Below are positions 42,496-49,775 of a DNA stretch of 64,000 bases, one piece after another. Location of the stretch: contig NZ_QDGZ01000001.1 of NCBI RefSeq assembly GCF_003076135.1, forward strand, positions 248,001 through 312,000. The letters are read 5' to 3'. The stretch is from Nocardioides gansuensis. Lineage in GTDB: Bacteria; Actinomycetota; Actinomycetes; Propionibacteriales; Nocardioidaceae. Numbering within the stretch: the stretch's first letter is position 1; each line of letters starts with the position of its first letter. A program made the translations under genes and the position numbers. Under the pieces are notes generated by a model. It was given only the letters and a program-made list of their open reading frames with translations, was not told the DNA's origin and did no database searches.

Positions 42496-43632
42496 TCAGG
42501 GGACCTCGGCGTAGACCTGCTCGTCGCCACCCTCGGCGAACGCGCTGAGAGTCAGCACGTGGCCCACACAGTCGGGTGGCGCCAGGAAGGCCTGGCCCTT
42601 GCCCCTCGTCTCGTAGACCGTCTCGAGGATTCCGTCCGACGTCCAGCGCATCAGTCGCGCCGGGTCGCCGGCCCCTCGCGGGTCGGCGGTGAAGTACGCC
42701 GAGTCGCCGCACGGCACGAGCGTGCCCGTCGTGCCCGGGCCCAGGTCGACCACGTCGCCGTCGTGGAGCGCGAAGAACCGGCCCTCCTCTTGGCGCCGCT
42801 CGTCGGCGACGGTCGACCAGATGGCGCCGGTGGCCGTGGCCGCGACGTCGCGGCCCGTGCACTCGGGCACCTCCGGCATCGGCGTGAAGGTCGCGCCGCC
42901 CCCGTCTTCGGCGTCCAGGTCGAGCAGGCCGAGCGTCCGGCAGGAGGCGGGGCGGCGGTCGTCGAAGGTCATCATCGCCAGGCCGTGCTCGCTGGTCGTG
43001 AGCCCGGAGAACCCGTGTCGCTCCTCGGCGCAGTAGCCGGTGAAGTCGCCGGGCTGCGACTCCGCCCGACCCGCGGGAGCCAGCGTGACCTCGGCGAGGC
43101 AGTAGGCGCCACCGGGGTCGTAGGTGCCGTAGAGGACGTGGCCGTCGTGCATCGCCCACGGTCCCGGTCCGGGCGGGGGCTGCTCGATCGGGTAGGTCTC
43201 GCCGGTATCGAGGTCCACCGCCGTCGCGGTGACCGCGGGCTCGGTGCGGCCTGTCTCGTCCGAGGCCACCACGACCGCCCAGTCGTCGTCCATCAGCACG
43301 TCGCTGACCCGCCGCGCCCCACCTGCCGGCACGACGACCTCCTGGTCGTCCCTGGTCAGGGTGACGCTGCCGCCCTGGCGCGCGGCGAGCGCGGTCCACT
43401 CGGCTCCGACGATCCGCCGGTCCATCGGGGAGTCGCCCGCGCGCTGCCAGTCGAGCAGGGCGGGCTCCGGCCCTGCCGTGCCCTGGGTGTTCTCTTCTGT
43501 GGGGCTCTCCTCAGACGTGGGGGACCCGCCCGGCTGCTGCGGCGCCACCTCCGGGTCGCCCGCGCACCCGGTCGCCAGCACCAGCAGCGCCGCCGCGATC
43601 GCCGTACTGCCCTGGTGAAGGTGCCGGGACAT
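42496..43632 (-). CDS. Lipoprotein, predicted beta-propeller
   Basis: The 378-aa product has a lipobox (L-A-T-G-C near residue 23), a Ser/Glu/Thr linker, then regularly spaced D-G/D-x-D-x-G strands that predict a propeller. Several cysteines could form disulfides. The ATG overlaps the stop of the C39-protease gene (TGATG), so the two are coupled. Function unknown. Confidence 0.7.
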   Translation of the reverse strand: MSRHLHQGSTAIAAALLVLATGCAGDPEVAPQQPGGSPTSEESPTEENTQGTAGPEPALLDWQRAGDSPMDRRIVGAEWTALAARQGGSVTLTRDDQEVVVPAGGARRVSDVLMDDDWAVVVASDETGRTEPAVTATAVDLDTGETYPIEQPPPGPGPWAMHDGHVLYGTYDPGGAYCLAEVTLAPAGRAESQPGDFTGYCAEERHGFSGLTTSEHGLAMMTFDDRRPASCRTLGLLDLDAEDGGGATFTPMPEVPECTGRDVAATATGAIWSTVADERRQEEGRFFALHDGDVVDLGPGTTGTLVPCGDSAYFTADPRGAGDPARLMRWTSDGILETVYETRGKGQAFLAPPDCVGHVLTLSAFAEGGDEQVYAEVP

Positions 43633-44951
43633 CACACGCCGAGGTTGTGCTGGAAGTGCGCCTGGTTGGCGCGGTAGGCCTTGTAGGCCGAGCGCCACTG
43701 GTTGCGCGGGATGAAGGGCTCCGAGGGGTCGAAGCGCGACTGGTCCCAGGGCTCGAAGTAGCCGAGCTGCGGGTTGCCGCCGGGATTCTGGTCGAAACCG
43801 CGGCCGACCTGGAAGTGGCCGGAGGCGTCGTCGTCGAGGTAGGGGAAGTAGCGCTTGAGCAGCACCGGGTGCAGCACCACGGGCGCCTGGTAGTCGTGGA
43901 CGTGCTTCATCATCAGCAGCCACCACTGGTCGAAGGTGAAGTCGCCGATGTCGAGCACGACATAGCTGCCCGCGTGCTCCGGGCGGTCGAAGCCGGTGTT
44001 GTTGTTGACCACGCGGACCATGTCGGTGATCGAGGTGCCGGCCGTGGTCGTGTGCAGCCGCTCGGCCCACAGCGCCTGGCCCTGCCGGCGGTCGCGCCAG
44101 CCCCACGCGATCATCTGCATGGTCGCGGGCCCGCACCAGTAGTACTCCTTCTGCGGACGGACGTGCTTGTCCTTGAGGATCTTGAAGGCCTGGGGGTAGT
44201 CGGCCGGGGTCTTCACGGCCGGTGCGGCGGCGGGCACTGGGGCGGGCGCCGTCGCTGCTGCGGGGTCGGTGCCCGGCGTGGGGGTCGTGGCGGCCGCGGT
44301 GGTCGTGTCACGGGCCTGGACGGCGCGCGCCGGACGACCGAAGGCCTCGGGGTGCTCCTCGGCGAGGTCCGCCGGCAGCGGCACTCCCTGGATCTCGTGG
44401 CGTAGCAGCCAGACCTTCGCGACGGACCGCGCGGCGTCGGTGAGCTCGGCGCGCTCGGCGTCGGCGCGGGCGGCGGGGGTCATCCGGGCCAGGCGCTGCA
44501 TCGCGGCCACCGGGTCGAGGTCCCCGGTGCGCTCACGGCCGCTCGGCGCCGGGCTGGCGAGGCGCGCGGCCACCTGCTGCTCGGTCTTCGTGGTCCAGCC
44601 GACCCCGAGGCAGTAGCGCTGCCCGTCGAAGGTCGCGCACCGCGCCGTGGCGGTGGCGAGACTGCGGGCGCTCGCGGTTGGGCTGACCCGCTGCCGCAGG
44701 CCGGCCGCGACGACCCGGTCGATCTCGGCCTGCATCTCCGGCGTCACCACGCCCCGTCCAGTGGCACCGCTGGGCAGCGGCCGGTCGGTCGGCTGGCCGG
44801 TGGGGGTGAGGGCCGGGCCTTCGCCGTTGCGATCCGGCAGGAGGTGCGCCGTGGCGACGACCAGGGTCAGCGCGCCGAGGGTCGCAGCGACAGCACGGCG
44901 GCGGCGGGAGCGGAGGAGACCAGCGGTCCGGGGAGCAGTGGATCGGAGCAT
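43632..44951 (-). CDS. Secreted C39-like cysteine peptidase
   Basis: The 439-aa product has a long signal region (R-S-R-R-R-R-A-V-A, hydrophobic to near 40), an N-terminal helical part, an Ala/Pro/Thr linker (about 215-245) and a C39-like papain-fold domain (about 265-420). The catalytic Cys is in Y-Y-W-C-G-P-A-T-M-Q-M and the His in S-G-H-F-Q-V. It lacks an ABC exporter, so it is a free secreted peptidase. The leader upstream holds a palindrome and small hairpins. Confidence 0.85.
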   Translation of the reverse strand: MLRSTAPRTAGLLRSRRRRAVAATLGALTLVVATAHLLPDRNGEGPALTPTGQPTDRPLPSGATGRGVVTPEMQAEIDRVVAAGLRQRVSPTASARSLATATARCATFDGQRYCLGVGWTTKTEQQVAARLASPAPSGRERTGDLDPVAAMQRLARMTPAARADAERAELTDAARSVAKVWLLRHEIQGVPLPADLAEEHPEAFGRPARAVQARDTTTAAATTPTPGTDPAAATAPAPVPAAAPAVKTPADYPQAFKILKDKHVRPQKEYYWCGPATMQMIAWGWRDRRQGQALWAERLHTTTAGTSITDMVRVVNNNTGFDRPEHAGSYVVLDIGDFTFDQWWLLMMKHVHDYQAPVVLHPVLLKRYFPYLDDDASGHFQVGRGFDQNPGGNPQLGYFEPWDQSRFDPSEPFIPRNQWRSAYKAYRANQAHFQHNLGV

Positions 44952-44993
44952 CGGAGGGCCTCACGGGGGAAGACGGCGGTCGAGTCCCACTGT

Positions 44994-45081
44994 TCCCTTT
45001 GATCACAAAAGGCGCAAGTTTCCCACCAGTCACACGACTTTCCCCGGAGCGACACGCCGATGAATGACAGGCGTGTCATTC
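44994..45081 (-). promoter_or_regulatory. Palindrome and hairpin-forming leader of the C39-peptidase gene
   Basis: GAATGACA/TGTCATTC arms (45062-45069, 45074-45081) form a perfect 8-bp inverted repeat with a GGCG centre. Closer to the start codon, AGTC/GACT (45028-45039) and CCTTT/AAAGG (44996-45012) can form small stems. It may be an operator plus a structured 5' leader. No known riboswitch was matched with confidence. Confidence 0.45.
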
Positions 45082-45102
45082 CGAGCGGCGTTTAGGAGCG
45101 GG

Positions 45103-45555
45103 TCACAGGTAGCGGCGGACCCGGGCCCGATAGGCGTCGTCGTACTCGCCTCCGAACCTCTCGTGGAGCCACCGTTCCTCCTTCAGCACCCACCGGTGCA
45201 CCAACGCCGCGCTCACGGGGCAGGTCGCCAGCATCCAGCCGTTGCGGGTGACGCCGGCGAGGCCGAGATGGGCCGTCGTGAAGCCGAGGTAGATCGGGTT
45301 GCGGGAAAGCCCGTGCAAGCCTCCGGTGACCAGTGCTGCCGGCTCCTCCAGTGACCCTGGTCCCCGCTCCCGCCATGCGGCAAGGGCGACCAGGAGCCCG
45401 CTGCGAGCGAGCACTGAGCCGATGGGACGTGCCCACGCCGGGAGCCGCAGAGGGCGCACCTGCTGCACCAGCGCGGCTGTGAGAACACCGGTAATCGTCT
45501 CGGCCGGCAGCGGGATGTGGTCCGCCGCCGCCTGCAGCCTCCCTCGGCCGGTCAC
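45103..45555 (-). CDS. ICMT/PEMT-type membrane methyltransferase
   Basis: The 150-aa product has three or four membrane helices and the C-terminal motif of isoprenylcysteine methyltransferase-like proteins: G-L-H-G-L-S-R-N-P-I-Y-L-G near 85 and E-E-R-W-L-H-E-R-F-G-G-E-Y-D-D-Y near 130. It probably methylates a lipid-like substrate with SAM. The GTG overlaps the stop of the PQ-loop gene (GTGA). Confidence 0.85.
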   Translation of the reverse strand: MTGRGRLQAAADHIPLPAETITGVLTAALVQQVRPLRLPAWARPIGSVLARSGLLVALAAWRERGPGSLEEPAALVTGGLHGLSRNPIYLGFTTAHLGLAGVTRNGWMLATCPVSAALVHRWVLKEERWLHERFGGEYDDAYRARVRRYL

Positions 45556-45884
45556 AGCTCCCCCTGCGACGCGGCTGCGGTCATCGGCACGGCCCTGGTC
45601 GCGCGGGGACGTCCGCAGCGAACGGCGCGAGAGCGCAGATACCAGTAGAGCATCAGCGCCGAGCTGGCCACGTAGAACGTGTGCAGGAGCCAGATGGGTC
45701 CGGGTGGCAGGTGAAAGACGTAGACGGAGTGCACCGCGTTGCCGACGTTGGCCAGGGCGATGTTGCCGAGGCTGTACGACGACAGGTCGCGCGTGCGGCG
45801 CGCCTTGTGCAGCATCGGCAGCGTGCTGCCGGCGAAAACGGCCGTGGAGACCATTCCCGCGAGGATCGGCAGCGTCGCATCCAT
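45552..45884 (-). CDS. PQ-loop/SemiSWEET-like small membrane protein
   Basis: The 110-aa product has three membrane helices and a PQ-loop-like segment S-T-L-P-M-L-H-K-A-R-R-T-R-D-L-S-S-Y-S (the family P-Q replaced by P-M). SemiSWEETs carry sugars as dimers. The altered PQ pair makes transport uncertain. The ATG MDATLPILAG is chosen because the helix begins there. Confidence 0.75.
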   Translation of the reverse strand: MDATLPILAGMVSTAVFAGSTLPMLHKARRTRDLSSYSLGNIALANVGNAVHSVYVFHLPPGPIWLLHTFYVASSALMLYWYLRSRAVRCGRPRATRAVPMTAAASQGEL

Positions 45885-46000
45885 GCCTCGACGGTATGCG
45901 CCCGACCCGTCGCAGGCATCGGATGAACGACGCATTCCCCTCCGCGACACGATGGGACGAACGATCCATGGCCCGTCATCACTGACCTGGTCGGAAGGAC

Positions 46001-46045
46001 TGGAGCGGATGACGAGACTCGAACTCGCGACATCGACCTTGGGAA
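46001..46045 (-). other. att-like partial copy of tRNA-Gly (3' half)
   Basis: These 45 bp equal 49520-49564: CCA, acceptor 3' strand, T-arm, variable region and anticodon arm up to the anticodon-loop edge. The 5' half of the tRNA is missing, so this is not a working tRNA. It has the form of a distal attachment site left by site-specific integration. Confidence 0.85.
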
Positions 46046-46159
46046 ATGCGAGTCGTACTGGCGCAGCATCGACGCGATGCTCGCCTGACGATCTCGTCTG
46101 GGGTGGTGACCGACCCGCCCCGGAGGGGGGCTAACCAGGACGGGTCGGCGGCTCGTGGG

Positions 46160-46453
46160 TCAGTTCTGCTCGATGGTGACCGGTCCCTGGTCGGTCTCGC
46201 AGGCGGTGCGGGTTGCGCCGCTGCGGTCGACGGCCCGGCCCAGCACGGCCACGGGGCCGACCTTGACCCCGCAGACCTGGGCGGCGACCTGGGCGGCGAT
46301 CCCGATGTTGACGTCCTCGAGAATGGTCACGTCACCCACGGCCACGTTGACCAGCCCGTCCTGGACGACCTGGGCCTGCGCGGGGGTGGCCAGAGCGACG
46401 GAACAGGCGATGGCGGATACGGCGGCTACGCCACCGGAACGAAGGATGCGCAT
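46160..46453 (-). CDS. Small secreted protein of unknown function
   Basis: The 97-aa product has a signal peptide ending A-P-A-Q-A-Q near residue 26 and a mature part rich in Val/Ala/Gly with alternating hydrophobic residues (V-N-V-A-V-G-D-V-T-I-L) and two cysteines. This recalls short secreted actinobacterial surface proteins, including chaplin/rodlin-like ones, but no motif proves it. AAAGG precedes the ATG. A CCGACCCG/CGGGTCGG inverted pair (46110-46117, 46141-46148) downstream may terminate it. It diverges from the sigma fusion gene inside the tRNA-flanked islet. Confidence 0.75.
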   Translation of the reverse strand: MRILRSGGVAAVSAIACSVALATPAQAQVVQDGLVNVAVGDVTILEDVNIGIAAQVAAQVCGVKVGPVAVLGRAVDRSGATRTACETDQGPVTIEQN

Positions 46454-46742
46454 GGGACTTGCCTTTCGTCGGACGCGGCTCTCCTGGTGAGGACCACTTG
46501 CCCCCATGACCCCGCTCGCGGTCCCGGATGATGCGGCCCACGGGGCGGCGATGAGGCCGGCGACGCCGGCTCTGCGCTCCGGCCACACGCCCACCCGGCG
46601 ACGTCCCCGCGTGATGCGTCGGTTGCTCGCGAGTCACAAGAACAGGGGACATGTGCGCCGGACCTACCTGAGGGCCATCAGCGCGTGCCACCATCGGAGG
46701 TGTGACGTGCGTCTCAGCGCGGGCGGATTGCGGAGGTGGCCG

Positions 46743-47828
46743 GTGAACGGGGCTCCCCGGGTCCGTAACGCCGCGGGGACCCACCACGACGAGGACCTGG
46801 TGAACCTCGAGCCGATGGTGCGGCGCGTCGTGGGCGCCCGGGTCAAGGACCCCCACGCCGTGGACGACCTCGTGCAGGAGACGCTGGCGCGCGTCGTCGC
46901 CGCCCGCTCGCGCATCGAGGCGGACTCCCTGCCCCAGTACGCCGCAGTGACGGCGCGCAACCTGGTGGCGTCGATGGCGACGCGCAGCATCCGGGCTCGT
47001 GAGCGCTCGCACCTCCTGGTCGACGACCCCGAGGACGAGGACGCCCCCGTCGCGGACGTCCTGCTGCGCGAGGAACGCCACATCGTCATGACGGCGCTGG
47101 CGAAGCTCCCCGACGCCGATCGCCTTCTGCTGCTGGCCCACGAGGTGGAGGGACAGGACACCGCGACGATCGCCTCCGGCAACGGCTCCACACCGGGAGC
47201 CGTGGCGGCGCGGCTCTTCCGGGCGCGCGCCAACCTGAGGGTGGAATACCTGTTCGCCGCCGAGCAGCTCGAGCCGCCGACGGATCGGTGCCGACCGGTG
47301 CTGCGCGCCATCTCGAGCGCGGATCGCAGGCGGCAGCAGGACCTGGACGCGGCGGGACACCTGCTCCGCTGCACGACCTGCGCCCGCCTCAGGGCCCTGT
47401 TGGGCGCCCGTCGGGGTGAGCAGGACGAGGAGGGCGTGGTTCGGGTGCCCGTCGCCCGGGACGCCGACGTCGTCCTAGCCAGGCAGAAGGCACGCGAGGT
47501 CGCCGCGGAGGTGGGCTTTTCGGCCACGGACATGACGCTCGTCGCCACCGCGATCTCCGAAGTGACGCGCAACATCGTGAAGTTCGCCGAGCGCGGGGAG
47601 GTGGTGCTCACCCTGATTCGCCACGAGCACCGCCAGGGAATCCACGTGGTCGCCCGCGACGTGGGTCCGGGCATCGAGGACCCGGAGGAGGCGATGCGCG
47701 ACGGCTTCAGCACCTGCCAAGGGTTCGGGCTGGGCCTCCCGGGGGCCAAGCGGCTGATGGACCACTTCGAGCTCACGTCCAACGCCGGGGAAGGCACCAC
47801 GGTGACGATGGAGAAGTGGTTGCCGTGA
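46743..47828 (+). CDS. Fusion of ECF sigma factor, zinc anti-sigma-like motif and RsbT-type switch kinase
   Basis: The 361-aa product has sigma region 2 (about 20-90; D41-D-L-V-Q-E-T-L-A-R), region 4 (about 112-170; A-T-I-A-S-G-N-G-S-T-P-G-A-V-A-A-R-L-F-R), a zinc motif H206-L-L-R-C210-T-T-C213 with C183 ahead, and an RsbT-like GHKL kinase (about 230-361) with N-box E273-x-x-x-N277, D306-V-G-P-G310 and G329-L-G-L-P-G334. The kinase follows B. subtilis RsbT closely in its motifs (A-I-S-E, D-G-F-S-T, G-A/L-G-L-P-G, K-R-L-M-D). GGAGG precedes this GTG by 6 nt. A second GTG with GGAGG lies at 46707. It is followed by rsbR and rsbS. The triple fusion is unknown to me. Confidence 0.85.
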   Translation: MNGAPRVRNAAGTHHDEDLVNLEPMVRRVVGARVKDPHAVDDLVQETLARVVAARSRIEADSLPQYAAVTARNLVASMATRSIRARERSHLLVDDPEDEDAPVADVLLREERHIVMTALAKLPDADRLLLLAHEVEGQDTATIASGNGSTPGAVAARLFRARANLRVEYLFAAEQLEPPTDRCRPVLRAISSADRRRQQDLDAAGHLLRCTTCARLRALLGARRGEQDEEGVVRVPVARDADVVLARQKAREVAAEVGFSATDMTLVATAISEVTRNIVKFAERGEVVLTLIRHEHRQGIHVVARDVGPGIEDPEEAMRDGFSTCQGFGLGLPGAKRLMDHFELTSNAGEGTTVTMEKWLP

Positions 47829-47871
47829 CGTCGACCGGGCACAGCCAACCGAGCACGAGAGGGACACCGAC

Positions 47872-48762
47872 ATGACCTACGAGAACACGATCGCCGAGGC
47901 GTCGACCCTTCCCCGCAGAGAGGGCGATGCACTGCTGCCAGAGCTCGTCGCACATCTCAATGACCACCGGACCGACCTGAGGCAGCGGTGGGCCGAACGC
48001 ATCACCGAGGCGCACCTCCTCTCGAGCATGACTCCCCAGGAGGTCTTCTCCGAGGCGACGTCGGTCTACGACAACTACGTGGAGGCGCTGGAGACGGGCA
48101 GCGTCCAGGCACTCCAGCACTATGCGCGGGACCTGTCCGAACGCATCATCCCGCGGGGGGTCGAGACCCACGAGGTCGTGGGGATCGTCCTGCTGCTCCG
48201 CGACGTGCTGGCGCGATCGCTCTTCACCAAGTACCGGGACGACTTCGAGCTGCTCAATCGCGTGCTGGACGCCTACGAACCAGCCGCGAACCGCATCGCC
48301 AACACCGTGGCGGTCAGCTTCGTGGAGGAACGCGAGCGCGTCATCCGGCAGCAGCAGGACGCTCTCCTGGAGCTGTCCACCCCCGTGCTGCAGGTCCGGG
48401 AGCGACTCCTCATCCTGCCGATCATCGGGATCATGGACGCCCGCCGGGCCCAGCAGCTCACCGAGCAACTGCTGCACGGCATCCGCGCGCACCGCGCCAA
48501 GCTGGTGGTCATCGACATCACCGGGGTGCCGCAGGTCGACGAGGCAGTCGCCAACTCGCTGGTCAACACGGTCACGGCGTCGCGCCTGATGGGTGCGGAC
48601 GTGATCATCACCGGGCTCTCGTCCGACATCGCCCAGACGCTGGTGACCATTGGCGTCGATCTCACGAAGATGCACACCGTGGGTGATCTCCAGGGCGGCA
48701 TCGAGGAGGCCGAGCGGCAGCTGGGCTTCCGGGTCTCGAAGGCGACCGATGAAGATCGATGA
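47872..48762 (+). CDS. rsbR: RsbR-like stressosome protein (sensor domain plus STAS)
   Basis: The 296-aa product has an N-terminal non-haem-globin-like RsbR domain (about 18-155), a helical linker and a C-terminal STAS domain (about 172-290) with L-P-I-I-G-I-M-D-A-R-R-A. The two threonines that RsbT phosphorylates in B. subtilis RsbRA (T171, T205) align with E224 in V-D-E-A-V-A and T256 in S-D-I-A-Q-T-L-V. So one site is replaced by an acidic residue, like a permanently phosphorylated form. GAGAGGGA precedes the ATG. The 3' end overlaps rsbS by 14 bp. Confidence 0.92.
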   Translation: MTYENTIAEASTLPRREGDALLPELVAHLNDHRTDLRQRWAERITEAHLLSSMTPQEVFSEATSVYDNYVEALETGSVQALQHYARDLSERIIPRGVETHEVVGIVLLLRDVLARSLFTKYRDDFELLNRVLDAYEPAANRIANTVAVSFVEERERVIRQQQDALLELSTPVLQVRERLLILPIIGIMDARRAQQLTEQLLHGIRAHRAKLVVIDITGVPQVDEAVANSLVNTVTASRLMGADVIITGLSSDIAQTLVTIGVDLTKMHTVGDLQGGIEEAERQLGFRVSKATDEDR

Positions 48763-49132
48763 GGGCCCGAGCCGGGCCCGCGCGCCCGTCCCGGCCTCGA
48801 TCCTGTCGCAGGGCACGAACCTGATCGTCTCGATCCACACCGCGCTCGACGACGAACAGCTCATGCTGCTGCAGCGCGACCTGCTCGACCGCGTCGGTCG
48901 CCAGCGCGCGAAGGGCATCCTCATCGACGTCGCAGCCCTCGACGTTCTCGACTCCTTCGCGATCCGGACCCTCGCCGACCTGGCGTACATGGCCCAGCTG
49001 CGGGGGGCCGAGACCGTGGTGGTCGGCATCTCGCCCGAGGTGGCCATGGCGATGGTCCGACTGGCCGTGGAGATGCCCTTGATGCGCACCGCCCTGGACC
49101 TCGAGGAGGGACTTCAGTGCCTGACGTCGTGA
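48749..49132 (+). CDS. rsbS: RsbS-like stressosome core protein (STAS)
   Basis: The 127-aa product is a single STAS domain: I-L-S-Q-G-T-N-L-I-V-S-I near 18-29, then L-D-S69-F-A-I-R-T-L with S69 at the place of the RsbT-phosphorylated S59 of B. subtilis RsbS. With RsbR it would form the stressosome that holds RsbT, here fused to the sigma factor. Its start lies within the end of rsbR, showing tight coupling. Confidence 0.92.
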   Translation: MKIDEGPSRARAPVPASILSQGTNLIVSIHTALDDEQLMLLQRDLLDRVGRQRAKGILIDVAALDVLDSFAIRTLADLAYMAQLRGAETVVVGISPEVAMAMVRLAVEMPLMRTALDLEEGLQCLTS

Positions 49133-49163
49133 CTACGCGGGTCCGGGCACTCGGAGGCCCGAC

Positions 49164-49475
49164 GTGGTGCACGACGCCGTAAGCCGGCTGCGGCTCGACT
49201 ACGCCCCCGTCATGCTGCGACACCTGAGCCAGCAGGACGAGTCGGGGCTGCAATCGGCGTACGAGCTGGGCCGCGGAGCGATGCGGGACTCGGTCGGCCT
49301 CCTGGAGGTCGTCCGCGTGCACAACGAGGTGTTCCTCGAGGTCCACGCGTCGTCCCGTGACCTCGAGGAGGCTCGGAGGACCGCCCGCGCCGCCGCGGCC
49401 CTGCTCCTCGAGCTGGTCGCCGCGTTCGAGATGACCCAACGAGGCTTCATGGAGGGCCGACCCGCGCCGGAGTGA
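49164..49475 (+). CDS. Stand-alone RsbU N-terminal (RsbT-binding) domain
   Basis: The 103-aa all-helical product matches the N-terminal domain of RsbU-type phosphatases (Y-E-L-G-R-x-A-M near 35-42, L-L-E-V-V-R-V-H-N-E-V near 46-56, A-A-L-L-L-E-L-V-A-A-F-E-M-T-Q-R near 78-93). In B. subtilis this domain binds freed RsbT and turns on the attached PP2C phosphatase. Here no phosphatase is attached or nearby. It may compete for or report on the RsbT part of the fusion. GGAGG lies 6 nt before the GTG. Confidence 0.75.
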   Translation: MVHDAVSRLRLDYAPVMLRHLSQQDESGLQSAYELGRGAMRDSVGLLEVVRVHNEVFLEVHASSRDLEEARRTARAAAALLLELVAAFEMTQRGFMEGRPAPE

Positions 49476-49519
49476 CCGGGCATCCGTCGTCAGACCGGGG
49501 CCTGTCCTGCCGTGTTGCT

Positions 49520-49564
49520 TGGAGCGGATGACGAGACTCGAACTCGCGACATCGACCTTGGGAA
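49520..49564 (-). other. att-like segment within the intact tRNA-Gly
   Basis: This is the tRNA-proximal copy of the 45-bp direct repeat shared with 46001-46045, running from the encoded CCA to the anticodon loop. It marks the likely integration target. Confidence 0.8.
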
Positions 49565-49595
49565 GGTCGCGCTCTACCAACTGAGCTACATCCGC
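49520..49595 (-). tRNA. tRNA-Gly (anticodon CCC)
   Basis: A full cloverleaf reads on the minus strand: acceptor GCGGATG/CATCCGC, D-arm GCTC/GAGC, anticodon stem CGACC/GGTCG with loop TTCCCAA (anticodon CCC, codon GGG), T-arm GCGAG-TTCGAGT-CTCGT, discriminator T and an encoded CCA. Length is 73 nt plus CCA. It lies 180 bp upstream of dcd on the opposite strand and serves as integration target of the islet. Confidence 0.97.
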
Positions 49596-49762
49596 ATGCC
49601 GTCGAGAAGACGGCGAGGGAATGCTACCCGACGTCGGCTGCCGATCCAGCCCCGGCCGCGATGGGGCGAGTGTCGGCCGCTTGGGCTGGACGCCGTCGCC
49701 GGACGAGCGACCGGTGACCCGAAGCATGGTGGCCTGGCGCTTCGTACGCCGCGGCGCTGGGC

Positions 49763-49768
49763 TAGGTT
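49763..49768 (+). promoter_or_regulatory. -10-like hexamer TAGGTT before dcd
   Basis: It ends 7 nt before the dcd GTG with no ribosome site between, which points to a leaderless mRNA. Confidence 0.5.
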
Positions 49769-49775
49769 GGCCCCC

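Larger units (their letters stand above)
46001..49564. mobile_element. tRNA-Gly-flanked genomic islet with stressosome-like cassette
   Basis: A 45-bp direct repeat bounds about 3.5 kb. The intact tRNA-Gly has its 3' end facing the islet, and the distal copy holds only the 3' portion, as expected for integration into a tRNA 3' end. Identity stops in the anticodon loop, a known crossover place for tyrosine integrases. No integrase, excisionase or transfer gene is inside, so it is a relic or was moved in trans. Cargo: secreted protein, sigma/RsbT fusion, RsbR, RsbS, RsbU-N. Confidence 0.65.

Noticed and set aside
44952..45060. Known riboswitch (c-di-AMP ydaO type) before the C39-like peptidase
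   Set aside because: Some short motifs are suggestive, but I could not match the conserved core; kept only as a possible structured leader.
46001..46045. Second tRNA-Gly gene
   Set aside because: Only the 3' half is present, with no 5' acceptor strand or D-arm, so it cannot fold as a tRNA; treated as an att-like duplicate.
46046..46531. Plus-strand frame beginning right after the att-like copy
   Set aside because: It is antisense to the small secreted protein, which has a clear signal peptide and ribosome site.
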